In this document: one piece after another, positions 1-10,222 of the stretch
Layout: the number at the start of each line of letters is the position of its first letter
Numbering within the stretch: position 1 is the first letter of the stretch
DNA from: Spisula solida
Taxonomy: Eukaryota > Mollusca > Bivalvia > Venerida > Mactridae
Reading direction: 5' to 3'
Length of the DNA: 64,000 nucleotides
Assembly (NCBI GenBank): GCA_947247005.1
Contig: OX365944.1
Span: 20,125,501-20,189,500 of the forward strand
The notes under the pieces: generated by a model
What the model saw: the letters and a program-made list of their open reading frames with translations, nothing else
The model's database searches: none
Told to the model about the DNA's origin: nothing
Position numbers and translations under genes: made by a program

Positions 1-600
1 AATCGGCTTACAGCAATGCCATTATTCATGTTTTTGACAATAAATCTCTTTGATAGGCACATGTTATCTTTCCGCTTAAGATTTTAATAATTTTGGGTCA
101 AAATATTGTGCATCTTGAGTTATTTTTGGGGTAAAACAAAATATAAACAAAAGTGAGGATTTTTGGAATCGGCGGACTACAGTGTCATTTATAATCGTAT
201 TATATCAAAAATCATTGCATCTGATTTTATTTACTCTTAGTATAATATATTATAAGATTGTGTAAGCTTTTAGTTGTAATACGATATTTTGGGGGTAAAA
301 TCTTACAAAATAGAAACTAAAATAGTGATTTTTGGAATCGGTTGACAACAATGTCATTATTCATGTTATTTGATGAGAAATCACTATGATAGGCACATGT
401 AGTCTTTTCGCTTAAGATATTAATAATCTGGTGTCAAAATGTTGTGCATCTTGATATATTTTTGAGGTAAAACATAATGAAATATAAACAAAATCAGGAT
501 TTTGGAATCGGCGGACCACCATGTCATTAATCAGAGTATTCGTTAATAATTTACGGCAATATGTAAGTAGTAACATTTTGCATAATATATAAAAACAATT
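1..600. repeat. ~170-bp satellite monomers within element E
   Basis: The phrase TTTGGAATCGG recurs at about 162, 331 and 501, with a fourth copy cut by the window edge at position 1. Spacing is 169-170 bp. Each monomer continues with GAC-ACAATGTCATT and a later GGGGTAAAA-type motif. Odd and even monomers differ (…CGGACTACAGTG versus …TTGACAACAATG), so the real repeat is a dimer of about 340 bp. The same array is at 34025-34900 in the other copy of element E. Confidence 0.75.
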
Positions 601-834
601 TCATAGTATCTCGTGTAAATGAGATATTGGAGTAACAGCCTTAAAACATAAACGAAAACCCTTCTCGTAAATCCATTCCAGTCTATGTGACACCTAACAC
701 TACCTGATTTAAAAATCAAGCTTTCCCGTCACTAATTGCACTAAAAATCAAATTATTTTGAGCAATTCTAAAATATTTTTGACTTAACGTATATAAATGC
801 AGAGAATTGTTAAATTGAGTAATTAGAACGCACT

Positions 835-1166
835 GTTGCTATGACAACAGCAATAAGATATATCCAATTTAAAAATTCAACTATGCATTTGCTATTCTTT
901 CAAATGACTACATGTAAATAAAACAACAACGGTACATACACATTAGTGTCACGGCATATTTGAGTACTAGTAATTAAAAAGGATTGGTTGCCATGGTATT
1001 GAAACGAAAAAAGCAAAACCATTTCAAAATAAATAAAAAAAATCTAGTCATAGACTTTATTAATATAAAGTCCATATATGGCATTGGTAATATTTTTATG
1101 ATAAATATAATTAAACAAGATAATTTGGTATATTTTAGTCGTTGAAGAAATGGTTGCTATGGCAAC
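835..1166. promoter_or_regulatory. Three X-box-like palindromes
   Basis: GTTGCTATGACAAC lies at 835-848, GTTGCCATGGTATT (one good half) at 987-1000 and GTTGCTATGGCAAC at 1153-1166. The first and third fit the imperfect-palindrome X-box that RFX transcription factors bind (consensus GTTGCCATGGCAAC). Equivalent motifs occur in the second copy of element E near 35073, 35237 and 35403. Binding is an inference; AT-rich DNA gives few chance matches to 14-bp palindromes, but function is untested. Confidence 0.35.
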
Positions 1167-1734
1167 AAAAATAAAATAAAAACGTTAGATATTTACACAG
1201 AAATGTTACGCGTCACAAATTAGTACAATTATTCAAATGATAAGTTGATTCGTAGCAGGTGAACGTTTGTGGGATAATGCCACTAACACACAAACAGTAC
1301 AAAAATATGTCAATGTTGAGATGTGCGTTTTTGCACAATAACATACATGTTATTGGTTCCATTGGAAGGCAATAACTTTGTGAATATTTGGAATTTTGAC
1401 AAAACTATTTTTTTATTGTGTACAGGGAAGATTTTTTCAACAGAAAATGCCAAAAAACAAAATTCCAAAAAATTGTCACAAGGGCCCTTTTCTCACCACA
1501 TGCCAATTTATTAAATCTAAAAAAAGTAATTTCGATTACGTTGCAACTTCAGAACACCACTCTACCTATCAGGCGTGAATTTCAGATGCACGAAATACTG
1601 GAATAAATCAGGCCACCATGAATGTGGTGTGTTTGTCATCGCAAACCATTAACCCTAACCCGTAACTGCTGCAGGATCAAATCAACCTGAATGTCCAAGT
1701 GTAATTGCTTATTCGAAATTATGTCCGCCTTATT

Positions 1735-2155
1735 GGAGCTAGGTCGTTCAGCTTTTGCGCTCGGTTTGTTGAGACTGGGTCATTCTGCTTAGGCATTAAA
1801 CTTGTTGAAAATAGGTCATCCGGCTATTGTTTTGCTGAAACTAAGTTTTTCAGCTGAAACCATGACATTCAGCTTTTCAATAATGTTATTATATAATAGT
1901 TTAGGACTTCAAACAGCTAAAACTTGGTATTTCAGCAGTGTTACTGTTGAAACTATGTCATTCAGCTTGGGCATTCAGCTTTGTGATTGCTGAAACTAGT
2001 TCATTCAGCTTTTTGGCAGCTGGGACTTGGGCGGATCATTTTCTCGTTCGGTGTGTTGGGCATTGGGCATTGGGCCTTGTATGTGTATGTGTTTATGTTA
2101 TCTGTGTTTGGCTGGTTCAATTTAGTGCTGACGTCCCTGTCCGACTTAATATTAG
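1735..2155 (-). repeat. TCGGACAGGG-headed minisatellite repeat, U1 copy 1
   Basis: Read on the minus strand it opens with the family head (complement of CCTGTCCGACTTAAT at 2136-2150) and runs into a degenerate minisatellite whose core on the plus strand is GCTGAAACTAGGTCATTCAGC. Counterparts are at 16440-16845, 35980-36410, 50278-50685 and 63608 onward. The repeats generate short spurious reading frames. Confidence 0.7.
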
Positions 2156-4137
2156 CGTTTAGGTTCCCTTACATGTAAGATGTGGACTGTTTATTACTCA
2201 AATGGTCCATGCCAATAGTACGTCGTTAGGAGCCTTTCTGTGCAATCCCAGACTCATTACTGTAGCAAGCGTGACAAATGAAATGTATTCAGACATATCA
2301 TAAATCTATCACTCTATTTATGACGTAAACGGTACTGGCACATGTTCTCAAAGTCGTGCAATCACAATTCAACTACACAATAAATTGGATTTATTACCCA
2401 CTAAGGAAATTCATCAACCAGATTAAATGGGTGGTAGCCGTTATCACATATTTAATACATGTATGACAACAGCCACAGTCAACGATTGTTAAGTGATATT
2501 TGTAACCTTGTTCTACATTACAGGACCTTTATTTGTCTGATCAGACAAGCGCAACACAGAACGATTGGCCTAAATTTAGACATTTCAGGCGTTTGAGTAC
2601 AACACATTTTTAGTAGATTTGTCGACAATAAACAAGGGAAATTTGGAATATGACGCTTAGTTTTTTGAAAGACAGTGTAAGATTACTAAAACATAGGGCG
2701 TATTTTTAGGAATATTTTTTTTCGATAAAGCTAAGGGCACAATTATGCCATAGATGAACCTTGTCCTTTACATTTCCTTTGTAGCTGTTTAGCTTTGACA
2801 CATGAATAGGGTACTGTATGGCTGTTTGCTTTCATGTATTTCCTGCAAATGTTTTGCCCTCATAGCTATATTTTAAATTAATGGCCGTGTGGAATTCGCC
2901 ATTTAAAGTGTTGGATTTTTAACAAAACATGCCAGTCCTCGAGCATAGCCGTAGTATAAATCATTGGTCGAGTATTTACTGACATACGAGATAGTGATTA
3001 GGTACAAAGTATTTTTAAAAAGTCATAGTATAAGTACAATTTGCATCTGTAGTCCACCGATTATAATATACTAGCTGGTGTTTACAAGTGAAAATGACAC
3101 TATCAACACTGCGCACGTGACTTGACCCACGTTTAATGTGTTCAATGTAGTTCAAAAGAATATATTCTTTTAATATAAAAGTGAGTATGCACAAGATCGA
3201 ACACAAATGGAAATCGAAAATGCCTTTAATTGTCATTTTTATTTGTTATCTCCGGCGCACTTTAGGTTATGTGTGTACATTAAACTATGGATCAATCCGA
3301 TTAAAAGTAGTCTTTAGATGTTATGTTGATCTTTTAGGCATTTTTCACTATGTTTAATCATACATTATACAACTTGTGAAGTAATGAGGTCGTAGCTTTC
3401 TGGAGAGTTGTAAGTGTATTTCCGGCGCTAATGTGTTGCCCTATAAACCTGTTTTCAGTCTTAGTTTAAGTTACTGTGTTTTTCGTCTTGCCACGGAAGC
3501 ATTGACGGTATTGTTTCGATTGAAATTGAATTGAACTTGCACTTAAATGAACATGTCTTGTAAGGTCATAAAATGACCTTTTTTGTCGTAAATGCTGTAC
3601 AAGCAAATCGAATTTTAGGATGCAAATGGCGACATTAAACAAACATTAAGAAACGCTTCCCATTGTGGCGACAGTAATGAAATTGCACTGAGTATTGTTG
3701 ATTCATTATTCAAGCACAGAATTAATTATTGTTATCTCATGATGATCTCGTGATGTAATTATTAAAGTCAAGACTTTAAGACAATGTAACAGAAGAATAA
3801 CACTGAATATGTTAATGTACAAGAACATGTAATTTAAATTTGAGCTTTACTCTACGGTTAACAAATGATGAAATTCTTAATCTTTAGACAAAACAGCAAT
3901 ATTCTATTATGTGTATACATGTAACGATATCATGGCTCCGGTGCAACTTGTGCAATTGCGATAGAAGTAAATTTAAATTACAAATAATGGGGAGACAACA
4001 TTGTCTTCATTAAATTTTAAATGCTTCCACAGTGTTTCATAATGTATTAATTTAAAAGGATAATCGCATGTTCAAATGTGTGTATAGAACAAATTATCCC
4101 TCACCAATCTGGTTAAAGGGTTGGTTTCCCAATTGCA
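2156..4137. other. AT-rich spacer, no gene seen
   Basis: Aligns with 16850-18680, 36425-38402 and 50690-52510. The small open frames here (for example minus 3015-3236) recur in other copies only as part of overall duplication, with no recognisable domain, and are interrupted in the B-type units. B-type units lack about 130 bp around 2590-2740. Confidence 0.6.
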
Positions 4138-4573
4138 AATACTACATGTATTTGGATATCCAAACAAAGATAATAACATGTCGGTCGGGGAAGGCAGCTT
4201 CAAAACAAAGTAGAGTACGAAAGTCACAACAGAAGCACACGGACTAAAGTACAAATCACAAGGATAAACATAAAATTGAACAAGAACTTACATGTCTTTA
4301 GATGCTTGTAAGCACAACGATAATAAAACCTCGGAAAGGGGATGAGCGTAAAAGGCACAAAAGAACAGTACACGAAATTGCTAGCTCTCCGGTCAAAATG
4401 ATGTGTTTAAGCACAAGCCGAGCGAGTATCGTTAATTTGATGGACAATATGCACATTCAGTTGCAATTCCTGACAATTATATGTACATGAATGTTGCAAA
4501 CATACACGGTGTTAGTAAAACGAAAACATAACATTTAATATAAAAACCCACATTTATTTAATCTACCGTAATG
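4138..4573. mobile_element. A-type-specific insertion of about 436 bp
   Basis: U1 and U3 read AATTGCAA-ATACTACATG ... AATGTA-GCAATCGCAAA, while U2 (about 18680) and U4 (about 52513) read AATTGCAATCGCAAA without the intervening DNA. The flanking GCAA is present on both sides, compatible with a 4-bp target duplication. No convincing terminal inverted repeats or coding capacity were seen; it contains a degenerate head-like motif (GGTCGGGGAAGGCAGC near 4182). Confidence 0.5.
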
Positions 4574-4587
4574 TAGCAATCGCAAAA

Positions 4588-4855
4588 TAATCGGACAAGG
4601 AAGTCACCACTCAACTTAAACAGCTGAGTAAAGACAACAGAAATAGCACAGACCCCAATCAGACGGCGCGATGTCGAACACACAACTGAACGAGAAAGTG
4701 AAACAAAACCGCTGAAAATCCAAGTTTTAGCTATCAAAAAGCTTTAAATCCAAGTATCAGGTGTCAAAAGTTTTAGCTGTCAAAAACAACCGAAAAACCT
4801 AGTTTAGTTATAAAAGCTGGAATGCCTAGTTTCAACTATACAAAGGGTGAATGAG
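4588..4855 (+). repeat. TCGGACAGGG-headed minisatellite repeat, U1 copy 2
   Basis: Head ATAATCGGACAAGGAAG at about 4588, then ...CAGCTGAGTAAAGACAACAG..., then the minisatellite AGCTATCAAAAAGCT / CCTAGTTTAG to about 4855. It faces copy 1 (1735-2155), so the two form an inverted pair with heads inward. Homologous to 18688-18995, 38846-39110 and 52524-52825. Confidence 0.7.
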
Positions 4856-4869
4856 AAACCAGTATGTGT

Positions 4870-6480
4870 TACATGTTGCCGGTGCTCGGTCGTCGAACCA
4901 TTGGGTGTGTTATTTTTATTCCTTTACGACAATTAATGAGTCTCAATTAAATTGTGTTTGTCAATTTGTGTATTAATTGTTACAATAATGTTTAAACTAA
5001 CATGCGCGCTACGTGGGTGGCGTAATTTGTAAGAGCGTTGTTGTTAACAATAAATACTGTAACCTAATAAAAATGTGGCTAAAATATAGCTGCTATGGCT
5101 CCCTCACTTGGCATACAGTGTATGAAGTCACATCTTAATATGTTCCGAGTAATGCGAAATCGCGAGGTTTCTTATAACAAAGCGTTCGCCGAAAACAAAA
5201 ACACGATGTAATTACTCTGTTCATTTATCATACGTTGAATTAATACAAATAATGTTGCCGAAAACATATTTTATTGAAAACAATATGCCTTCATTGTTGT
5301 ATTTTACAATTTAATTATATCTGGAATGAACTTTAAAGTTTGATAAGAGTAAACAATATAATTCATATTTATTGCTTTCGAGACCTTATGTTCATACAAT
5401 CAACCAGTATTTCAATTTTGTTTTGGATCAGTTCATCTAGAATGCAATCATGCAAAAATATTAGAATAATAGGGCTTTAAATAGTTGAAAATATAACGCG
5501 TAATGAACTCATACGATGTATACGACCAATGCGTTGTCAGTTTGTCCAGATTTCGCAATAGTTTACTGCTTTTCTTGATCAGAAAAAAAAATAAGAGAAC
5601 TGATGGCGTATAAATCTAAGCGACTTATGTACAATGCACTGTCTTGTATATAAACTTGTCTGCAATCAATGAAAATAAAGTAGATGTTTTGCATTTCTGA
5701 TTGAGAATATACGATAATGGCATGAATAAAACTGTTTTTGAGCGTCTCCATTGAGAGCAAACATGGCCCTTAGTGTATCAAGATTAGATGAAAGAGCAGT
5801 TGTACTTCTGAATAAATATTTATTTTGATATACATCGGATACGCCATCTCCACGTAATACTTTGTTATGTGTACTGATAGGAAATAAAACTATATCGTAT
5901 CTGAGTGAGAATTATCATCAAGTTGTCGACATTATGAAAATTCAGTGTATTGTTATGACTTCATCAGTACGAAAGAGTTAATTGTCAATATACATGCCCC
6001 CTTTGTTACACAATTACAAATATAATGCATTATACAGTATAAAACTTGTGTGGGAATACGAATTTTTCACTAATATTTTATGTATGAGTGGGTCGGATAG
6101 ATATGAATATAAACGAGATTGCGTACCACATAAGTTTTGCTCACGTGATGCCTCAATTTTTATAAAGTATAGATTAAGTAAGAAGTGATCTTGAGATTTT
6201 TACAAAGTAAATCTATAGCGCATCATCGCCTGTACACATCCACTAATCTTATTCAGTCATCATTATTTAAAAATCTGAATAAATGTTTTTAATTCACTGA
6301 TTATATTTGTCATCTTTCAGACTGTATTGAGTGTATACCTTATACATTCAGTCAATGTTTTATGTTTGTAACGTATCCATGTTGCAATGGCATCCTTGCT
6401 TGCAGACTGAATCATTTTGCAGACTGAAACCGAAATACGTCTAGACCGATCACCATTAATGACAAAACATGAACGAATGT
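4870..6480. other. AT-rich spacer with a conserved GC-rich patch
   Basis: Contains CATGCGCGCTACGTGGGTGG at 5001-5020, continuing to 5030, one of the few GC-rich stretches in the unit and unchanged at 19157, 39265 and 52990. The remainder is AT-rich; minus-strand frames at 5563-5760 are copied in the other units with frame changes and show no recognisable domain. Confidence 0.5.
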
Positions 6481-6481
6481 A

Positions 6482-6655
6482 CAGTCAAAACTCGATATAA
6501 CGACATTCGATATACTGACAAATTCATTATACTGACATCATATTTGGGGACAAAAGTATTAAAACGCTCTTTATATCAATTCAGTATACTGACATATTCG
6601 TTACAACGACATTTTTCTTGGAAACGAACAGCGTCGTTGTATCGAGTTCTGACTG
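6482..6655. mobile_element. 174-bp pogo/Tigger-like MITE
   Basis: Terminal inverted repeats CAGTCAAAACTCGATATAAC (left) and the complement of CGTTGTATCGAGTTCTGACTG (right), flanked by TA at 6480-6481 and 6656-6657. U2 (about 23049) and U4 (about 54297) show the empty site AATGTACTTTAAACG with a single TA. TIRs starting CAGTC and TA duplication are typical of the pogo/Tigger branch of Tc1/mariner. No coding capacity, so it would need transposase in trans. Confidence 0.85.
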
Positions 6656-6659
6656 TACT

Positions 6660-7328
6660 TTAAACGATTAAAATGTTTACTTACATGTAACTTATCTCGT
6701 ATAGGACGGTTTTACTTAAAATAACACCTAATAGTTTGGTTTATATCAATTTATTTCAGGCCTACTGCAAAATAAACTCTACTACAATATCAACTTCTCT
6801 CGTTACCTCATTCCTGAAAGTATATAATCTTTGATTCCTATTAATACTAAAAGTCACACAATGAGTTTGCATTCAATCCCGATTATTTGTGCGTCTGTTA
6901 ACCCATTATTGGCGTACTAGATATTATAAACATTTACTATACTTCAATTGGTCTATCGAAATATGTTTGAAATGATTTTTATTAATATAAATCTTCCGAC
7001 GGATGAATATTTTTTCCATAAGACAGTATATTTTATTTTTAATAGTCAAGTCTCGGTTACAAATCGTCTGAAACAATTTCTGATAATGTTAGTAGCTCGT
7101 AAAATAATGTATAAATTGACTATATTTCATAATTCCACAAACATTCAAACATTCTATACTCACTCAGTTACTCACGAATATCGTGATATAAGTATCAAAC
7201 CCAGACAAATAAATAGTGATCAAATAGTTACTTTCACAAATACCATACATTATATTGATTAAGATAACGTCTGGCTTCAAAAGTAATATTTAAAACACTA
7301 GACGCAATGTAAAAGGCAAGCGCAGTTC
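6660..7328. other. AT-rich spacer, no gene seen
   Basis: Low-complexity AT-rich DNA. U3 lacks the equivalent of about 6265-6920 (junction near 41333), and U2 has a 519-bp insertion in the corresponding place (23287-23805). The 104-residue open frame at 6948-7262 is not maintained in U2-U4. Confidence 0.5.
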
Positions 7329-7661
7329 GTGTCGTTTTCAAATGAGCCATATAACATGTCAGTTTGGCGCAAACTGGAAGGAATGTCCGAGTGGACCAAA
7401 CTGACGTTTTTTGTCCTCGGCTACACTTTACATGCACGTGGAATCGTGACGTCAATAGTGACATCATTGTTAGTTCTCCTTGGTGTCAGAATCATCACAA
7501 AACCATATAACCAGCAACGGAATAAAGTGTGCATACTTGCCTTACAATGCTGCAATGAAACGGACACAGGAAGAAAGTCATTAACCGAACTACCGAGATC
7601 CTTGGCAGGCTCGATTATTAATTTGTATATCAGACTTGTCATCTATTACACACATTTATAA
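7329..7661. other. Conserved block open on both strands, unrecognised
   Basis: The plus strand is open for 110 codons, but the frame opens with GTG; the first in-frame ATG is at 7356. The minus strand is open at 7234-7467 and 7421-7642. I recognise no domain in any frame. The block holds a perfect CRE (TGACGTCA, 7447-7454) and a hairpin (GTCAGTTTGG 7358-7367 with CCAAACTGAC 7396-7405). U3 keeps it intact (41747-42079), U4 has it frame-shifted (54947-55403) and U2 has deleted it. It could be a regulatory segment, an old exon or a TE remnant; coding status is doubtful. Confidence 0.3.
7447..7454. promoter_or_regulatory. CRE-like palindrome TGACGTCA
   Basis: Full 8-bp cyclic-AMP response element palindrome, followed 5 bp later by a half-like TGACATCA. 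The arrangement is kept at 41865-41872 (U3) and 55114-55121 (U4) while the surrounding frame in U4 is broken. It could bind CREB/ATF factors; this is inference from the motif alone. Confidence 0.35.
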
Positions 7662-8307
7662 ATGGCCATAGTTTCTTCCTTAATGATTTTACACGTTACT
7701 TTTATAGAAGTCACAATAAAAGAGTACATTTTTTGTACCAACAACAAGTTGAAGTCCAATGTCTCCAAAGTATCACTTTTAAACATTTAGATCAAACCAA
7801 TTGAAAATTCAGAGCGACCAATAAACGAAGTTTTCAGGTGCAACATTTTCCATAATTTCTTTGAGACTTTTCATTGTACAAAACACCTATTCCAACAAAC
7901 GACAGTTTTAATACGTGTGAATGCTATCTTGCAAAGGTTTACAGAACAGGAACTATATTTTTTGTAAAAATTGCATACGCCATTTTATTGCAATTTACAT
8001 GAAAAATGGAGACACGTACACAATACCATAGTACCAAAAGTAGCATCCGACTTATGTTTTGTTATCTTTTTGATTAAGCGCACTATCGGTTAACTCAATT
8101 GCTTAAACAAACTGTGTGTATTCGGACTATCTAGAACGTTTTTGAGCTCAATACTGTAACATGTTGTGTATTTACAAAAAGCATCTTTTGCCAAATTTAG
8201 AAGATCCATGTTGTGTCCACATTTTGTGAATGTTGTTAAAAAAGTCCGGAGTTAATCTACATACTAGGTTTGATGAGAGTTATGCACAAAGAGGGGTTCG
8301 ATATGCA

Positions 8308-8468
8308 TATAACAATATAATATTAAGTCGGACAGGGAGGCAGCACTCAGTCGAGCACAGAAAACATTAAAATATACTAGGCACTATGCCCAACACACAG
8401 CCAAACGAGAAACTGACACACCCTAGTCCCAACTGTCAAAAAGCTAAATAAAATAGTTTTTGAAACGT
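8308..8468 (+). repeat. TCGGACAGGG-headed minisatellite repeat, U1 copy 3 (short)
   Basis: Head TATTAAGTCGGACAGGGAGG at 8321 followed by CAGCACTCAGTCGAGCACAG and CCCAACTGTCAAAAAGCT. Its minisatellite tail has been deleted compared with 24650-25050 (U2) and 42724-43125 (U3), which continue for another 250 bp. U4 reads GATATGCATCATCTAAAAATG across this position (about 55957) and has no element. Confidence 0.7.
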
Positions 8469-8469
8469 C

Positions 8470-9294
8470 TAAAAGTGTTAAAAATCTAGCACAGACCTGT
8501 GCGTGAGAAATATTAAGTGAATTGATATTAAAAAAATAAGTGTACTATGGTTTAAGTGTTCGGCATGTTAACGAAGCCGCTATGTGGGTTTCAATCACAT
8601 GACTTGGTGTGATGCCTCTAGTCAAGAAATGTGACCAGGTTTAACTACACGTTACGTTTACTTATAAATGTAATATGATCATTTTTGCTTAAAACTTAAA
8701 CTATTAGCAGAATTACAAAATGGATACAATGAACATGAAGAATGGAGAATATGTCCTACAATACAGGCGAAATACGAACGAGCACGATATTCATGAGTTA
8801 TGAAATGTTTGATTAGGTCATACATACACCGATACAAACGCACGGGCACTTTGACTACTTGATGCGTACATTATTACACCGTACGTGGAAATTGCAGATA
8901 CAATCTTCGAATGTAATTACTCCCGAAACCTTTTATCACATTAAACATTTAAATGTCAGAAACCATGTTTCGTAATGATTCTTGCTGCCTCTATATTTTA
9001 CTCGAACATTTTACTTACATGTTCGAGTTTGCAAGCTCTTATAAACATTTTCAGGTACAATGTCTGCTGGATTTAGGTAGTTACATCCTACTAGAAACAG
9101 CTAAAGTCATATCCCACGGCCATTGACTGAACCAATGTTATTACGTACAAGACTACAACTTATCTTTTAGAAGTGCGAAAAACCTCGCTCCACAATCATT
9201 GTGAAGTAATCGACAAAACTTATTCAACTCGGAGATTAAACCGTACGTGCTCGCTGACAATCTTGCGCTATTCAGTCAGAACTAACATAACGAG
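8470..9294. other. AT-rich spacer downstream of receptor exon
   Basis: On the minus strand this is the start of the intron-like sequence following the receptor exon. No second receptor exon (TM3 with its conserved Trp, Cys and aromatic residues) was found in any minus-strand frame. Matching segments lie at 25060-25880, 43130-43925 and 55975-56790. Confidence 0.5.
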
Positions 9295-9779
9295 TAAACT
9301 TATCTTTTCTATTCAGTTTTTTAAACAATGAGACTGGGGGCGTTTAATTTTCTTGGTCGGTTGTGTGTTTGGGCACTTCTTTGTTTTAAAATTTCTTACA
9401 GCTAAAGCGGGGCAATATAGTCCTTTTGCTGTGGAAACTGGGTCATTCAGCTAGTTAGTACGTCATCCGACTATACGGGCCTTTCAACGTTTTAATACTG
9501 TTATTTAACTTTTGAGACTAAAGGCTGCTATAACTAAGTAGTTCAGCAGTTTTACTGTTGTTACTAGGTCATTCAGCGTAGGCATTCCGCCTTTTGATTG
9601 CTGTATCTTTTCTACTGGGTCATTCAGCTAGTTATAATTTATTATACTTTTCGACAGCTTGGACTTGGGCGGATCTGCGCTTGTTTAGTTGGGCATTGTG
9701 CTTTGTGTGTTTTTAATGTTTTCTGTGCTCGGCTGATTAAGTTGAGTGCTGCCTTCCCTGTCTGACTTAATATACTCTT
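9295..9779 (-). mobile_element. Inserted TCGGACAGGG-headed minisatellite repeat, U1 copy 4
   Basis: U2, U3 and U4 read GAGTTTGTTTGAC with no insert (about 25868, 43922, 56786); U1 has 485 bp in that place. On the minus strand the insert starts AAAGAGTATATTAAGTCAGA, passes the family head, then the AGCTGAATGACCCAGT-type minisatellite, and ends near AAAAGATAAGTTTA. No clear terminal inverted repeats and at most one or two duplicated bases, which would fit a Helitron-like or other TIR-less mechanism better than a cut-and-paste element. Confidence 0.65.
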
Positions 9780-9939
9780 TTTGTTTGACTTATTGGGCTT
9801 GATTTTAACTTGGAATATGCCTTACTTTATAATCACATATAAACCATGTCAATTGATACGTTTATAACGTACCGGGGGAGTAAAGTTATAGTTGTGCCTT
9901 AAACACTATTTCGGATTAATACTAACAGTTAGAACTTAC

Positions 9940-10167
9940 CTGTGTATATGTTGGACAACAACGTCATTGGAAAACATATTAAAGCGACCATGATGACTGC
10001 AATAGCGAGGTCGACAATAAAATAATTGGGTACAGTATGCATGGTTGCGTTTCTGTTTACCACTGCCACAACCATAATGTTCCCAACAATACCAAACAGC
10101 ATAATCATACTATATGCCAGTGAATATATAATTATCATATACAACGGGTGCCGAAGTAATCCAAACA
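9940..10167 (-). CDS. Class A GPCR exon, TM1-TM2, copy 1 (open)
   Basis: A 228-nt exon of a rhodopsin-like receptor. Translation shows a helix with GIVGNIMVVAVV (the GN of TM1, Asn1.50), the first intracellular loop RNATMHTVPNYF, then TM2 IVDLAIAVIMVALICFP and the start of the first extracellular loop LLSNIYTG. Loop and TM2 resemble invertebrate peptide receptors of the SIFamide/neuropeptide-FF kind, but subfamily is uncertain. The donor is ACACAG|GTAAGT at 9940/9939. The proposed acceptor is ATTTAATAG|TGTTTGG, with TACTAAT about 40 nt upstream as a possible branch point; an in-frame stop at about 10220-10222 and no useful ATG rule out a longer exon. Both introns are phase 1, so the exon is symmetric. 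Oddity: Asp2.50 is Val (GTC instead of GAC) and Asn2.45 is Asp. No other receptor exons are nearby. Confidence 0.75.
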
Positions 10168-10222
10168 CTATTAAATGGGACCGAATTTGGTCAGACAAAA
10201 GTATTAGTATACACAAGTATTA

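Larger units (their letters stand above)
1..1495. mobile_element. Element E, copy 1 (left part outside window)
   Basis: Position 1 corresponds to about 34235 in the complete copy at 33826-35746, and the two run in parallel with only scattered differences to the same right end. The right end (1475-1495, ...AAGGGCCCTTTTCTCA) is the inverted complement of the left terminus seen in the complete copy (TGAGAAAAGGGCCCTT). Inside, from left to right, are ~170-bp satellite monomers (1-~600), an AT-rich stretch, three X-box-like palindromes (835-1166), and a T-rich subterminal region (1370-1475). No transposase-like reading frame is visible, so it would be non-autonomous. It sits immediately left of unit U1. 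Confidence 0.6.

Noticed and set aside
1651..1661. Telomere-like AACCCTAACCC at each unit start
   Set aside because: Fewer than two repeats of the animal telomere hexamer and no array; too short to mean an interstitial telomere.
6948..7262. 104-codon plus-strand frame in U1
   Set aside because: Not kept in the aligned sequence of U2, U3 or U4, very AT-rich, and without a recognisable domain.
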